A stretch of DNA of 64,000 nt from Bacillota bacterium (lineage in GTDB: Bacteria; Bacteroidota; Bacteroidia; Bacteroidales; Bacteroidaceae), in NCBI GenBank assembly GCA_023664625.1, contig JAMPFD010000012.1, forward strand, positions 21,291 through 85,290. The letters are read 5' to 3'. Position numbers and translations under genes: made by a program. Under the pieces are notes generated by a model. The model had not been told where the DNA came from. It saw nothing but the letters and a program-made list of their open reading frames with translations, and did not search any database. Numbering within the stretch: position 1 is the stretch's first letter; the number at the start of each line of letters is the position of its first letter. Positions 28,368 through 37,217 of this stretch are shown piece by piece.

Positions 28368-29213
28368 ATGAGAAGGAGCGTTTATGTCATCATGCTGTTG
28401 TCTTTCCTGACAATAATGTGGACAACGACAGGTTGTAATAACAAGGCAACGGAGCCTCTTGACGGTATCGTGGACACTTCGTATGTTGACACTTCGAGTG
28501 TCGATACCCTTGAGAGCCTTATCGAGGAAACTATTATGCCGAAGGCGGCAGATGAACTGTTTGATGATTTCATCTTTAATTTCGCTGCCAACAAGAAGTT
28601 ACAGCAGGAGAGGATAGTCTTTCCTTTACATCATGAGGTTTACGGCACAATGTCTTCTGTAGACAGACGGCATTGGCACATGGATCATTTTTTTATGCGC
28701 CAAGGTTTCTACACAATGGTTGTAGGTAACATGAAAGACCTCCGCAGTTCCAAGGATACGGAAGTGAGTCATGTGGTGCTTGAAAAAATCTATCTTACAG
28801 AAAGGTATGTCAAGCAGTATGTTTTTGACCGTATTGACGGACTTTGGCGTCTGCAGATGTTGCGTACAGAGGACATGGCAAAGAACAAGAATGGTGACTT
28901 CTACATGTTTTATGACAAGTTTGTCAATGACTCAACGTTCCGTCACAATGCGCTTGCTGAGAGCGTGGAATTTTCCGGTCCTGACCCGGATGATGATTTC
29001 TCTCGTATGGAAGGCTCGATCATGCCGGAGCAATGGTCAATGTTCGCACCTGAGCTGCCTCGTGAAATGATATATAATATCATCTATGGCAATCTGCCTA
29101 AGCGTGGGGACCAGCGCATCCTTGTCGTTCGTGGCATTTCCAACGGTTTTGAGACAGAACTCACTTTCAAGAAGACAAAGGACGGCTTTATGCTTGTCAA
29201 ACTGACGACCTGA
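28368..29213 (+). CDS. DUF4348 family lipoprotein
   Basis: A 281-aa exported protein with a lipoprotein signal ending TTGC (Cys at about 23). The body matches what I know of DUF4348, a Bacteroidota-restricted family: DELFDDFIFNFAANKKLQ and DHFFMRQGFYTMVV, with a second half on the same pattern (KFVNDSTFRHNALAESVEF). No function is established. It is monocistronic by structure, with its own promoter and a terminator. Confidence 0.75.
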   Translation: MRRSVYVIMLLSFLTIMWTTTGCNNKATEPLDGIVDTSYVDTSSVDTLESLIEETIMPKAADELFDDFIFNFAANKKLQQERIVFPLHHEVYGTMSSVDRRHWHMDHFFMRQGFYTMVVGNMKDLRSSKDTEVSHVVLEKIYLTERYVKQYVFDRIDGLWRLQMLRTEDMAKNKNGDFYMFYDKFVNDSTFRHNALAESVEFSGPDPDDDFSRMEGSIMPEQWSMFAPELPREMIYNIIYGNLPKRGDQRILVVRGISNGFETELTFKKTKDGFMLVKLTT

Positions 29214-29226
29214 GTCTGATACATAA

Positions 29227-29267
29227 TCCATTGAACTGTTTGTAACAAGCAGTTCAAGGGATTTTTT
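29227..29267 (+). terminator. Terminator after the DUF4348 gene
   Basis: Arms CCATTGAACTG and CAGTTCAAGGG pair apart from one mismatch and are followed by ATTTTTTG. Confidence 0.8.
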
Positions 29268-29284
29268 GTTTCAATTTTAGACAA

Positions 29285-30334
29285 ATGACAGATAGAAGAG
29301 ACTATAACCTTTTGGGCAACAATACTTTCGGAATAAGTGAAGAGTGCCGCCGTTTCATTCAGTTTGACAGTGTGGAGGAGTTACGTGGTGTGCTTTCCTC
29401 GCTGACAGCAGAGGACTCTCCGCTCCTTGTCATCGGCGGAGGAAGCAATCTGCTTTTTACCAAGCGTTTCAACGGGACAGTATTGCGCTCAGGCATCAGG
29501 GGTATTGAAGTCATAGAAGAAGATGACAGTGATTCTGTATTGGTACGTTGTGGTTCAGGAGAGAACTTTGACGATGTCGTCGCATATTGTGTTGAGCATG
29601 GGTATCATGGTGCGGAGAATCTGTCCATAATCCCTGGTGACGTAGGAGCCTCTGCCGTTCAGAATATCGGAGCTTACGGATGTGAGGCAAAAGATATTGT
29701 TTATACTGTCGAGGCTCTTGATGTATTTACGGGCGAGGATGTTTCATTTGCAAACGCAGACTGTAATTACGGATACCGTCAAAGCCGCTTCAAGAGAGAA
29801 TGGAAAGGAAGATATGTCATAACGTACGTTACATACAGGCTTGCAAAAAACTTTATTCCTCATCTTGAATACGGGAATATTGTATCCGAACTGGAAAAAC
29901 GTGGCATCTCCGTTCCTACAGCAAAGGACGTACGTGAAGTGATTATAGAAATCAGAAATGCCAAGCTCCCAGACCCAAAGGTGGAGGGCAATGCCGGGTC
30001 TTTCTTCATGAATCCTGTTGTTTCAAGGGAAAGGTTCCTGCAACTTATGGACAATTATCCTTCCATGCCTCACTACCATGTTGATGACAGTCATGAGAAG
30101 ATTCCAGCCGGATGGCTTATTGAGCAGTGCGGATGGAAAGGTCGCGGGCTGTCAGGTGGCGAGCCGGCCGATGGAGCGGTATGTAAGGCTGCCGTACATT
30201 CCAAACAGGCTCTTGTGCTGGTCAATAAGGGGGGCGCCACAGGAAAAGACATCGTGGCTCTCAGTAATGCAATAAGAAAGAGTGTTAAGGAAAAGTTTGA
30301 TATAGATATTTATCCGGAGGTGAACTGCTTATGA
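29285..30334 (+). CDS. murB: UDP-N-acetylenolpyruvoylglucosamine reductase
   Basis: A 349-aa FAD enzyme making UDP-MurNAc for peptidoglycan. The N-terminal FAD domain has VIGGGSNLLFT, GIRGIEV and IPGDVGASAVQNIGAYG. The type I C-terminal domain contains NAGSFFMNPVV, with the catalytic Ser in GNAGSFF, and AGWLIEQCGWKGRGLSGG. Its stop overlaps the start of the next gene (ATGA), so the two are translationally coupled. Confidence 0.94.
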   Translation: MTDRRDYNLLGNNTFGISEECRRFIQFDSVEELRGVLSSLTAEDSPLLVIGGGSNLLFTKRFNGTVLRSGIRGIEVIEEDDSDSVLVRCGSGENFDDVVAYCVEHGYHGAENLSIIPGDVGASAVQNIGAYGCEAKDIVYTVEALDVFTGEDVSFANADCNYGYRQSRFKREWKGRYVITYVTYRLAKNFIPHLEYGNIVSELEKRGISVPTAKDVREVIIEIRNAKLPDPKVEGNAGSFFMNPVVSRERFLQLMDNYPSMPHYHVDDSHEKIPAGWLIEQCGWKGRGLSGGEPADGAVCKAAVHSKQALVLVNKGGATGKDIVALSNAIRKSVKEKFDIDIYPEVNCL

Positions 30335-31101
30335 AACTTACATTTTTAGGCACAGGAACCTCATGTGGCGTACCGGTGATAGGCTGCCATTGCAGGGTTT
30401 GCATGAGCGATGATACAAAGGATAAGCGCATGCGCACCTCTGCGTTCATAGAGACGGAAGACGCGCGCATATTGATAGACTGTGGCCCTGACTTTTATCA
30501 TCAGGCACAGCATATTCCTTTTCAGAAAATTGATGCCATACTGCTTACTCATAAGCATTATGACCATGTCGGAGGATTGGATGATGTACGCCCGTTCTTC
30601 TATGAGTTCGGTGACATCCATGTCTATGCCAATCAGGATACGGCAAACTCCATAACCCAGACTATGCCTTATTGCTTTGGCGACCATCTTTATCCGGGTG
30701 TGCCGCGCCTTGACCTGAAGGTTATCAAGCCACATCAGAAACTGAAAGTTGGTAAGACAACCATAATTCCTATAGAGGTTATGCACAAGCAACTGCCGAT
30801 TCTTGGATACAGGATAGGGGAGAAACTTGCGTATATAACCGATATGAAGACGATGGCAGAGGAAGAGCTTAAGTATTTGGAAGGTGTGGAGACTCTTGTC
30901 GTCAACGCTCTGCGCTTTACATGTGACCATCCTGCCCACATGCTTGTAGATGAGTCAATGGCATTTGCTGACAAGATTGGTGCCGCAAGAGTTTTCTTCA
31001 TTCATACCACACATGATATAGGTCTTCACGATGAAGCAAATGCACGCCTGCCTGAAGGGTTCACGTTTGCATATGACGGACTGACAATTTCGATTGACTG
31101 A
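30331..31101 (+). CDS. Metallo-beta-lactamase-fold hydrolase (PhnP-like)
   Basis: A 256-aa cytosolic hydrolase. FLGTGTSCGVPVIGC opens the fold, and the metal motif LTHKHYDHVGG (H-x-H-x-D-H) follows near residue 70-80. Further ligands are in TCDHPAH and the C-terminal FIHTTHDIG. The early Cys pair CHCRVC matches PhnP/cyclic phosphate phosphodiesterase relatives and may bind a structural zinc. The substrate cannot be assigned. No phosphonate genes are nearby, so a C-P lyase role is unlikely. It overlaps murB by 4 bp. Confidence 0.82.
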   Translation: MKLTFLGTGTSCGVPVIGCHCRVCMSDDTKDKRMRTSAFIETEDARILIDCGPDFYHQAQHIPFQKIDAILLTHKHYDHVGGLDDVRPFFYEFGDIHVYANQDTANSITQTMPYCFGDHLYPGVPRLDLKVIKPHQKLKVGKTTIIPIEVMHKQLPILGYRIGEKLAYITDMKTMAEEELKYLEGVETLVVNALRFTCDHPAHMLVDESMAFADKIGAARVFFIHTTHDIGLHDEANARLPEGFTFAYDGLTISID

Positions 31102-31165
31102 CAGATTCTTATTTGGGTCCTGCGCCGTATGATTCTCGTTTCAGGAAAATAGGCCAATTGGTAGA

Positions 31166-32152
31166 GTGGAGGAAATTTTTGACATAGACGGTTTTGCTGC
31201 GCTCCGGGAGTATCTGGACAGCCGTGACGCGGAAGAGATTCGTGAAAAACTTTTTGCGGAATTTCTTCGATATGCCCGATACGGCAATGCCGGAGAATGG
31301 AATCGGGCTGTAAGGCTCTGCGAATGTCTTGCCATTGTAGGGTGGGGAAGTCACGAACCTCTTGAGGCAATAAATGCTGCATGGTTTAATGGAAATCCGA
31401 ATACTTTCTTTGTTAACAGAAATGGTAAACCGCGTTTCTTGGATGCTGTATGGACAAAGAGAAAAGAGGGGATTGCCATAGATTTTGTCGTCTCATCTTT
31501 CCATGAAAGCCCTGACGCTCCTGGCATGAAACGAAAGAAAGCCTTCACGGATAGAGGCATAGGCGAGATACAGGACGTGAAGCTATGTGATCAGCGAAAC
31601 TGGATACCAAAGAATCCTGTCTGCATAACGCGTGGGTTAGCCAATTGTTATGATGGCTCCAAACCGTTGATTGAGTCGATGGAGAACGAGCTGAAACCGG
31701 CATTGGACAGGCTCATGCGTCCTGAACAATATGGGACTGCCGTCAACAGGATAATTCTCAATTGCTCATTCAGTTACAACGATAATGACCACTGTAAATG
31801 CAACCACATCATTGCAGATGAGGCATTGAAGTTGAAGAAAAAAGATTTCTATCCAACTTTGCTCACTATGTTTTCGGAAAAGGAGATAGAGGCTAACGGC
31901 TATTATCTGCGCAACCGTTTCTCCTACGGACCGTTTCGTAGGGATACAGGTATTATGCGTGTTGGGATAGTACTTGAGAAGGAGTTTAGCGATTTGCCGT
32001 GTAAAGAACAGAAGCACTTGTTGTGCGGATATTTTCTTCATGCCATACACCGGATTGAAAAACGGTTACGGCACAAGGTGACTTATAATTTCTCTCTGAT
32101 GACAGAGGACTTCCATTCTGTATTGGATGCTTGGTGTGAGGAAAAACTGTGA
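31166..32152 (+). CDS. Unrecognised 328-aa cytosolic protein
   Basis: I do not recognise this family. The most upstream start is GTG at 31166, with no clear ribosome-binding site. The protein has no signal peptide or membrane segment. Visible parts are an acidic helical N-terminus (DIDGFAALREYLDSRDAEE), a Trp/Asn-rich section (WNRAVRLCECLAIVGWGSHE), an NRNGKPRFLDAVWTKRK stretch and a His/Cys pair region (CKCNHIIADEAL). Composition matches its neighbours. It follows the murB pair by 64 bp on the same strand. It is not a known toxin or nuclease as far as I can see. Confidence 0.6.
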   Translation: MEEIFDIDGFAALREYLDSRDAEEIREKLFAEFLRYARYGNAGEWNRAVRLCECLAIVGWGSHEPLEAINAAWFNGNPNTFFVNRNGKPRFLDAVWTKRKEGIAIDFVVSSFHESPDAPGMKRKKAFTDRGIGEIQDVKLCDQRNWIPKNPVCITRGLANCYDGSKPLIESMENELKPALDRLMRPEQYGTAVNRIILNCSFSYNDNDHCKCNHIIADEALKLKKKDFYPTLLTMFSEKEIEANGYYLRNRFSYGPFRRDTGIMRVGIVLEKEFSDLPCKEQKHLLCGYFLHAIHRIEKRLRHKVTYNFSLMTEDFHSVLDAWCEEKL

Positions 32153-32196
32153 TAATTGGCGTGAAACATATTTTTTCAGATTAAACATTTACGATA

Positions 32197-32802
32197 ATGA
32201 ATAACGAAATTCTGTATATTCTTCTGCCGGATTATGCTGCGCATGAAATACCATATCTCTCAGAGCCAATCGCTTCTGATGAGTTTGCGTTGAAAGAGCA
32301 TCCGAAGTATGTCAATAAGGTTGTCGCTCCGACAATGGAGCCTGTGAAGTCTATAGGCGGCTTCCGTACAATGCCCGACTATTCGTTTGATACCATGCCG
32401 GATGATTATGCCGCTTTGGTACTTGTCGGCGGTTTCGGATGGCAGACTCCCGTTGCTGAGAAGGTTGTACCTGTCGTAAGGCGGGCTGTGGAGCACGGCA
32501 GGATAGTAGGTGCTATCTGCAATGCTGCATCGTTCATGGCAAGGCATGGTTTTCTAAATAACGTGAAGCATACAGGCAATGGACCGGAGCAGCTTCAATT
32601 ATGGGGAGGGGCAGAGTATACCAATGCAGAAGGGTATGTCCATTGTCAGGCAGTCAGCGATAATAACATTGTGACAGCCAACGGCTCTGCCGCTCTTGAA
32701 TTTGCCCGTGAACTGCTTCTGCTTCTTGAAAATGATACACCGGAACGAATAGAAATGTATTATCAGTTTAATAAACAGGGATTCTGCGAACTGTTCAAAT
32801 AA
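32197..32802 (+). CDS. DJ-1/PfpI family protein (type 1 glutamine amidotransferase-like)
   Basis: A 201-aa cytosolic protein. The nucleophile elbow GAICNAASFMARHG holds the conserved cysteine (about residue 109), preceded by the LVLVGGFGWQ-type strand. The end has the VTANGSAALEFARELL segment common to YdeA/DJ-1 relatives. Activities in the family include protein deglycation, protease and chaperone roles, and none can be chosen here. It starts 44 bp after the unknown gene and ends in a strong terminator. Confidence 0.85.
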   Translation: MNNEILYILLPDYAAHEIPYLSEPIASDEFALKEHPKYVNKVVAPTMEPVKSIGGFRTMPDYSFDTMPDDYAALVLVGGFGWQTPVAEKVVPVVRRAVEHGRIVGAICNAASFMARHGFLNNVKHTGNGPEQLQLWGGAEYTNAEGYVHCQAVSDNNIVTANGSAALEFARELLLLLENDTPERIEMYYQFNKQGFCELFK

Positions 32803-32808
32803 GATACA

Positions 32809-32893
32809 TTAAGCTTGTCAACAAAATAAAATGCAATGATATCAATACAGTTTTTTATATCATCTTTATTTTGTTGACAGGCTTATTTTTTTT
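32809..32893 (+). terminator. Terminator after the DJ-1 gene
   Basis: Arms of about 21 bp (32809-32830 and 32865-32885, containing TTGTCAACAAAATAAA and its complement) enclose a 34-base loop and are followed by eight T's. It probably also serves the convergent minus-strand gene at 32919. Confidence 0.85.
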
Positions 32894-32918
32894 GAGGCGT
32901 AAGTACTTGCTGCAACCA

Positions 32919-33206
32919 TTATTCGGCGCCCATCACCCGTAACTTGTAAAGGCAGGCTATGAGTGCTGTAACTTGTATAAGCATTATGACAGGTACACCA
33001 TAGCGGAACTTCTTATGCAGAGTCTTGTGATGCCATGCTCTCATGCCGAGCCATGCTCCGCCGCTTCCTCCCGCCATGGCAAGCATGAGCAATGTACTTT
33101 CCTTTATTCGCCATCTGGCTTTGCGTGCCTTCAGCTTGTCAATGCCGTAGACGAAAAATGTCACGGCATTGATGCCAAGCAGATAATAAATCAGAACTCC
33201 GGTCAT
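32919..33206 (-). CDS. DUF1294 family membrane protein
   Basis: A 95-aa inner membrane protein with two or three hydrophobic helices. The family pattern is clear: NAVTFFVYGIDKLKA, then AMAGGSGGAWLGMRAWHHKT and a final helix. DUF1294 proteins have no established function. Some occur fused to cold-shock domains. The start codon overlaps the stop of the PAS gene (ATGA), so the two are coupled. Confidence 0.85.
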   Translation of the reverse strand: MTGVLIYYLLGINAVTFFVYGIDKLKARKARWRIKESTLLMLAMAGGSGGAWLGMRAWHHKTLHKKFRYGVPVIMLIQVTALIACLYKLRVMGAE

Positions 33207-33550
33207 TTCTTGTTGTCTCTGTCAAACACAGGCATATTCTCCGGCAGGTCTATAGCCAGTTCTATCAGTCCGGCAACACCGCCGTCTCCGTCATACCAAG
33301 GAGTCTGGTGAATAAGTTTCTTCTTCCCGTGACGTATTATTTCGTATGTGTTGCTGTCTCCGGTCTCAATCATGTGGCGAATTATGTCGTTCGCTTTCTC
33401 GGGATGACAGCCGTAGAGATTCTTCCCTATGACATTTCCATCTCTCTTTATAGCCCTTTCGTTCTGATATACCACCACTCCCTCACGGTCGCATACCGTA
33501 GCGGCGAAGTTTGCTGTCCTTAGATAATCTGGTATGTGCAGTGTATCCAT
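33203..33550 (-). CDS. Single PAS-domain protein
   Basis: About 115 aa, almost entirely one PAS fold: FAATVCDREGVVVYQNERAI, then GKNLYGCHPEKANDIIRHMI and the strands ending GVAGLIELAIDLPENMP. No output domain is attached. I favour ATG at 33550 (MDTLHIPDYLRT) with AAAGGAA just upstream. The open frame to 33598 adds 16 unlikely residues. It may sense a small ligand or redox state. The coupled DUF1294 membrane protein is a candidate partner, by inference from the overlap. Confidence 0.75.
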   Translation of the reverse strand: MDTLHIPDYLRTANFAATVCDREGVVVYQNERAIKRDGNVIGKNLYGCHPEKANDIIRHMIETGDSNTYEIIRHGKKKLIHQTPWYDGDGGVAGLIELAIDLPENMPVFDRDNKK

Positions 33551-33595
33551 TTCCTTTGCTTTTGTATCGGTTTGTAAGATATAATAAATATGTTG

Positions 33596-33603
33596 CAAAA
33601 TTA
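33596..33603 (-). promoter_or_regulatory. Promoter -7 box for the PAS/DUF1294 pair
   Basis: The minus strand reads TAATTTTG, 46 bp upstream of the chosen ATG at 33550. Confidence 0.55.
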
Positions 33604-33906
33604 CAAATAATGTTTGAAAATATGCTGTCAGGTGATGAGTATTTTTTTATGACAGAAACACTACCCAAAATGCTGCTGAGAAAAAGAGTCATTATTGAAA
33701 CCGTCAACGATAAACGGAATAACATTGCACAGGTTGAACCTTCAAGACACAGATGCTTTGACAATTTTGTAGTAAACCTACTTGGAGCTCCGGCTGCATA
33801 TTGCTAAGCCATATATCCATGTGGAGAGGACTATGGATACACAATTGTCATTCTGCTAAATTCCTCGAACTCATGTTAATATATTGTATGTTTGAATTGT
33901 GTCATA
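33604..33906. other. Gap between the PAS promoter and the hsdR 3' end
   Basis: No gene, hairpin or repeat was identified. A short plus-strand open frame at about 33610-33807 overlaps the promoter region and has no recognisable product. This gap is the right-hand border of the defence island as read on the minus strand. Confidence 0.4.
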
Positions 33907-36900
33907 TTACGGTTCTGCTACCATTGATGAATAAGGATTATTGTCAATAACATATGGACGTGACTGTGAGTGCCGTTTGAAATTCTCGGCCTGTTCGAGA
34001 ATCTCTTTGAACACCTCATCGTGGATTTTAGGCGGATAACCGGCTGTGGCAAGCAGGACGATGATATTCATTTTAAGCTCAGCCTGTAGGTCGGTACGGT
34101 TCGACCAGTCAGCAACGGTGGCCTGTTGCTCTACGAGCTGCTTCACTTGTTTGGAAAGGTCTGTCAGTTTCTCGTCTGAGAAATCTGAGACGAAATCATA
34201 TTTAACAGCTACGGATTTCAATATGTCGAAGAAAGCCATCTCTTTGAAGTCGAGACCAATGGATTCTCCGGCTGTACGTGCGTTGTTAACTTCAGACATA
34301 AGGCTGACCATTTGCTCAATCACTTCATCAATAATGTCGTTGGCACGGGTTATATCGTCCGAGCGATCGTTATACTTTTTGACGATTTCTTCAAGACGCT
34401 TTGTAAAATCTATGCCCTTTGCCTTGTTAATCTTGCGGAGCGATTCTATAACCTTTTTTAGAAGTTGCTCCATCAGTTTTACCTTGGTGTTCTTGTAAGG
34501 TATCTGACTGAGCCACTTCATGTAGTCGGCAGAGAGTAAGTCTATTTCTTTGTCTGAGGCAACGCCGATATTGGCGATTTTCTTGACGGCTTCACTTGTC
34601 AGGGCATCTTTGATCATCTCTAATACACGTTTGTTCATTTTCGTTGCATCAGGAGCCTCGCCGCGGGTGAGTTTGAAAATCACGGAACGCACGGCAAAGA
34701 AGAAATGTATGTCATCGTCTTCTTCGGATGTGATTTGCTCTGAATTGCAGCAGATGTTATATGCCTCACGCATCTTTTTGCAGTGGCGCATGAATTTGGT
34801 TTCTGACTCTTTCGTGCGCTGGATATATTCTGCGGCATTGTTCAGACAATGCAACTGTTCGAGTGGCTGCCCCGTGAAGTAGACCGACCGGTCAAAGCCT
34901 GTGAACATACGGCGGATGATATCGAGTTCATCTTTGAGAATTTTCAGCGACTGCTCGATTGAGTCGATTGAGTTGCCGTCAACATCGCCTCCGACATAAT
35001 GATGAAGCGCGGCATTCATCTGTTTCTTGATTCCGAGATAATCTACAACCAGCCCTTTCTCCTTTCCGGGATAAACGCGATTGACACGTGAGATAGTCTG
35101 CACAAGCGTGTGCATCTGCAAGGGCTTGAAGCAGTACATGGTGTCGAGACACGGCACGTCGAAACCTGTAATCCACATATCTACCACAATGGCAATCTTG
35201 AAATTACTCTTGACAGCCTTGAACTGTTTGTCGAGACTTTTGCGGTATTCATCCGTACCAAGCAATTTGTAAAGCTGCGGTTCATCGTTTTTTTCACGGG
35301 TCAGAACCATAGCTATGCGAGGCATGGGCTTGATTTCTTTTTTCTCTTTATCAGTAAGTGTTTCTCCCTCGATACATTCCTTTACCTCTTCCCATGCGGG
35401 GCGGAGTTTGGTAATGGCCTGATAAAGATTCCAGGCTATAGAGCGCGAACTGCAAACAATCATGGCTTTGCCCTCAACGGTGGATCCTTCGGCGATTCGC
35501 TTTTCGTAGTGGGCGATAATGTCTTCGGCAATTTTGGCGAGCAGGTCGGGGTCGTTGAGAATGACGTCTATACGCGTCATCTGCTTCTTGCTTTTCTCAA
35601 CCTGATAGTCTGTAGCCCCTTCATCCTGACACTGTGAGTAATATTTCTCAATTTCCTTCACCTTTGAAGAGTCAAGGATTACCTTGGCAGCTCGACCCTC
35701 ATAAACAATTTTACGAGTAATTCCATCTGCCACGGCTTCGGTCATGGTGTATCGGGCTACAATCGGTCCGAACACGTCTATCGTGTTGTCAAGCGGCGTA
35801 CCGGTGAATCCTACGTAAGTGGCATTGGGGAATGAATCGCGCAGATATTTGGCGAAACCATAGTGCTTTTTCACTCCCTTGTCGGTGATGATGGTCTTCT
35901 GCCCCAGTCCGGCCTGTGAACGGTGGGCTTCATCGGAAATGCAGATGATGTTGGCGCGGTCGCTCAACAGTCCGGTGCTTTCTTCAAACTTCTGAATGGT
36001 TGTGAGGAATACGCCACCCGAAGTACGACCTTGCAGAAGTTCGCTCAATTCCTCCCGGCTCTTTACCTGTACAACAGTTTCGTCGCCAATGAATTTCTTG
36101 GCGTTTAGAAATTGTTTGGCAAGCTGGTCGTCAAGATCCTTGCGGTCGGTAATTAAAACGATTGTAGGACTGCTTAACTGCTTGGACCGCATGAGCTGCC
36201 GCGTAAGATATAGCATGGTATAACTCTTGCCGCAGCCGGTGGCACCGAAGTATGTACCACCCTTTCCATCGCCGTCAGGGTCCAGGCGACTGTGGCGCAG
36301 AATGTTGTCAAACAGAAGTTTTGTGGCAAAATACTGTGGATAGCGGCACACAATCTTATCCTCATCCTTGGGAGTGTTAGGGAAAAAGATGAAGTTGTGT
36401 ACGATTTCTATAAGACGTTCCTTACGGAACAGTCCATGCATCATCGTGAACATGGAGTTGAAGCCGCCTTCTGCCTCTTGAGCGTCATGTTCCACCTTTC
36501 GCCATGTGTAGAAAAACTCGTAAGAAGCGAAGAGTGAACCGAATTTGTTGTTGACACCGTCGCTGATTATCACAAAGGCATTGTAGCGGAACAGCTTAGG
36601 AATGTCACGGCGATAACACACGGTGAGTTGCGCATAGGCGTTTTCAATGGTCGTATCTTCCTTGATGGCGCTTTTAAATTCAAGAACAACTAAAGGAATA
36701 CCGTTTACAAACACAATTCCGTCGGGTATGCGTTTCTGTTCACCATCTATCTCAAGCTGATTGACAAACTTAAACAAGTTGCAGCTTGGACGTTCGTAGT
36801 CGATCAGATTAATATAAAGATTAGGTTTCGTCGGATCTTCACGTTTAATCGGGAAGCCCTCCATAATCATACGGATGGCTTCGACATTCTCTGGATAAAC

Positions 36901-37125
36901 GCCGCCACCATCTGTGGCTTCAAGGGTATGTATTGCCGTAGTGATTTCACTATCGGTAATATCCTCATGCTTATATTGTTCACGCAAAAACGAACTCAGA
37001 TCATCGTAGAGAAGAACATCGCGGACATCGCGGATAAGATTGCTTCCGTGAACATAATCGTAGCCCTGTTCTTTGAACAGTTCGACAAATACTTGCTCCA
37101 ATTGTGGCTCGTTAAATCGTGACAT
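33907..37125 (-). CDS. hsdR: Type I restriction enzyme R subunit
   Basis: A 1072-aa motor-nuclease. The N-terminal PD-(D/E)xK nuclease is seen as IPDGIVFVN...LVVLEFKSA (D135, E149, K151). The SF2 translocase follows with P-loop GATGCGKS (294-301), DEAH (398-401), VGFTGTPL and late motifs such as TISRVNRVYPGKEKG. A helical C-terminus (about 780-1070) should bind the methylase. It is the last gene of the defence unit, 92 bp after fic. A 50-codon relic of a different hsdR allele lies at 38950-39105. Confidence 0.93.
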   Translation of the reverse strand: MSRFNEPQLEQVFVELFKEQGYDYVHGSNLIRDVRDVLLYDDLSSFLREQYKHEDITDSEITTAIHTLEATDGGGVYPENVEAIRMIMEGFPIKREDPTKPNLYINLIDYERPSCNLFKFVNQLEIDGEQKRIPDGIVFVNGIPLVVLEFKSAIKEDTTIENAYAQLTVCYRRDIPKLFRYNAFVIISDGVNNKFGSLFASYEFFYTWRKVEHDAQEAEGGFNSMFTMMHGLFRKERLIEIVHNFIFFPNTPKDEDKIVCRYPQYFATKLLFDNILRHSRLDPDGDGKGGTYFGATGCGKSYTMLYLTRQLMRSKQLSSPTIVLITDRKDLDDQLAKQFLNAKKFIGDETVVQVKSREELSELLQGRTSGGVFLTTIQKFEESTGLLSDRANIICISDEAHRSQAGLGQKTIITDKGVKKHYGFAKYLRDSFPNATYVGFTGTPLDNTIDVFGPIVARYTMTEAVADGITRKIVYEGRAAKVILDSSKVKEIEKYYSQCQDEGATDYQVEKSKKQMTRIDVILNDPDLLAKIAEDIIAHYEKRIAEGSTVEGKAMIVCSSRSIAWNLYQAITKLRPAWEEVKECIEGETLTDKEKKEIKPMPRIAMVLTREKNDEPQLYKLLGTDEYRKSLDKQFKAVKSNFKIAIVVDMWITGFDVPCLDTMYCFKPLQMHTLVQTISRVNRVYPGKEKGLVVDYLGIKKQMNAALHHYVGGDVDGNSIDSIEQSLKILKDELDIIRRMFTGFDRSVYFTGQPLEQLHCLNNAAEYIQRTKESETKFMRHCKKMREAYNICCNSEQITSEEDDDIHFFFAVRSVIFKLTRGEAPDATKMNKRVLEMIKDALTSEAVKKIANIGVASDKEIDLLSADYMKWLSQIPYKNTKVKLMEQLLKKVIESLRKINKAKGIDFTKRLEEIVKKYNDRSDDITRANDIIDEVIEQMVSLMSEVNNARTAGESIGLDFKEMAFFDILKSVAVKYDFVSDFSDEKLTDLSKQVKQLVEQQATVADWSNRTDLQAELKMNIIVLLATAGYPPKIHDEVFKEILEQAENFKRHSQSRPYVIDNNPYSSMVAEP

Positions 37126-37217
37126 AGTTATTATCCAAGAAGTGTATAGCTTTTGTATGGTAATATATTAGGGAAGCCAGAGGAAATCAGAGGAAATTTT
37201 CCCCTATTTTTGATTTC

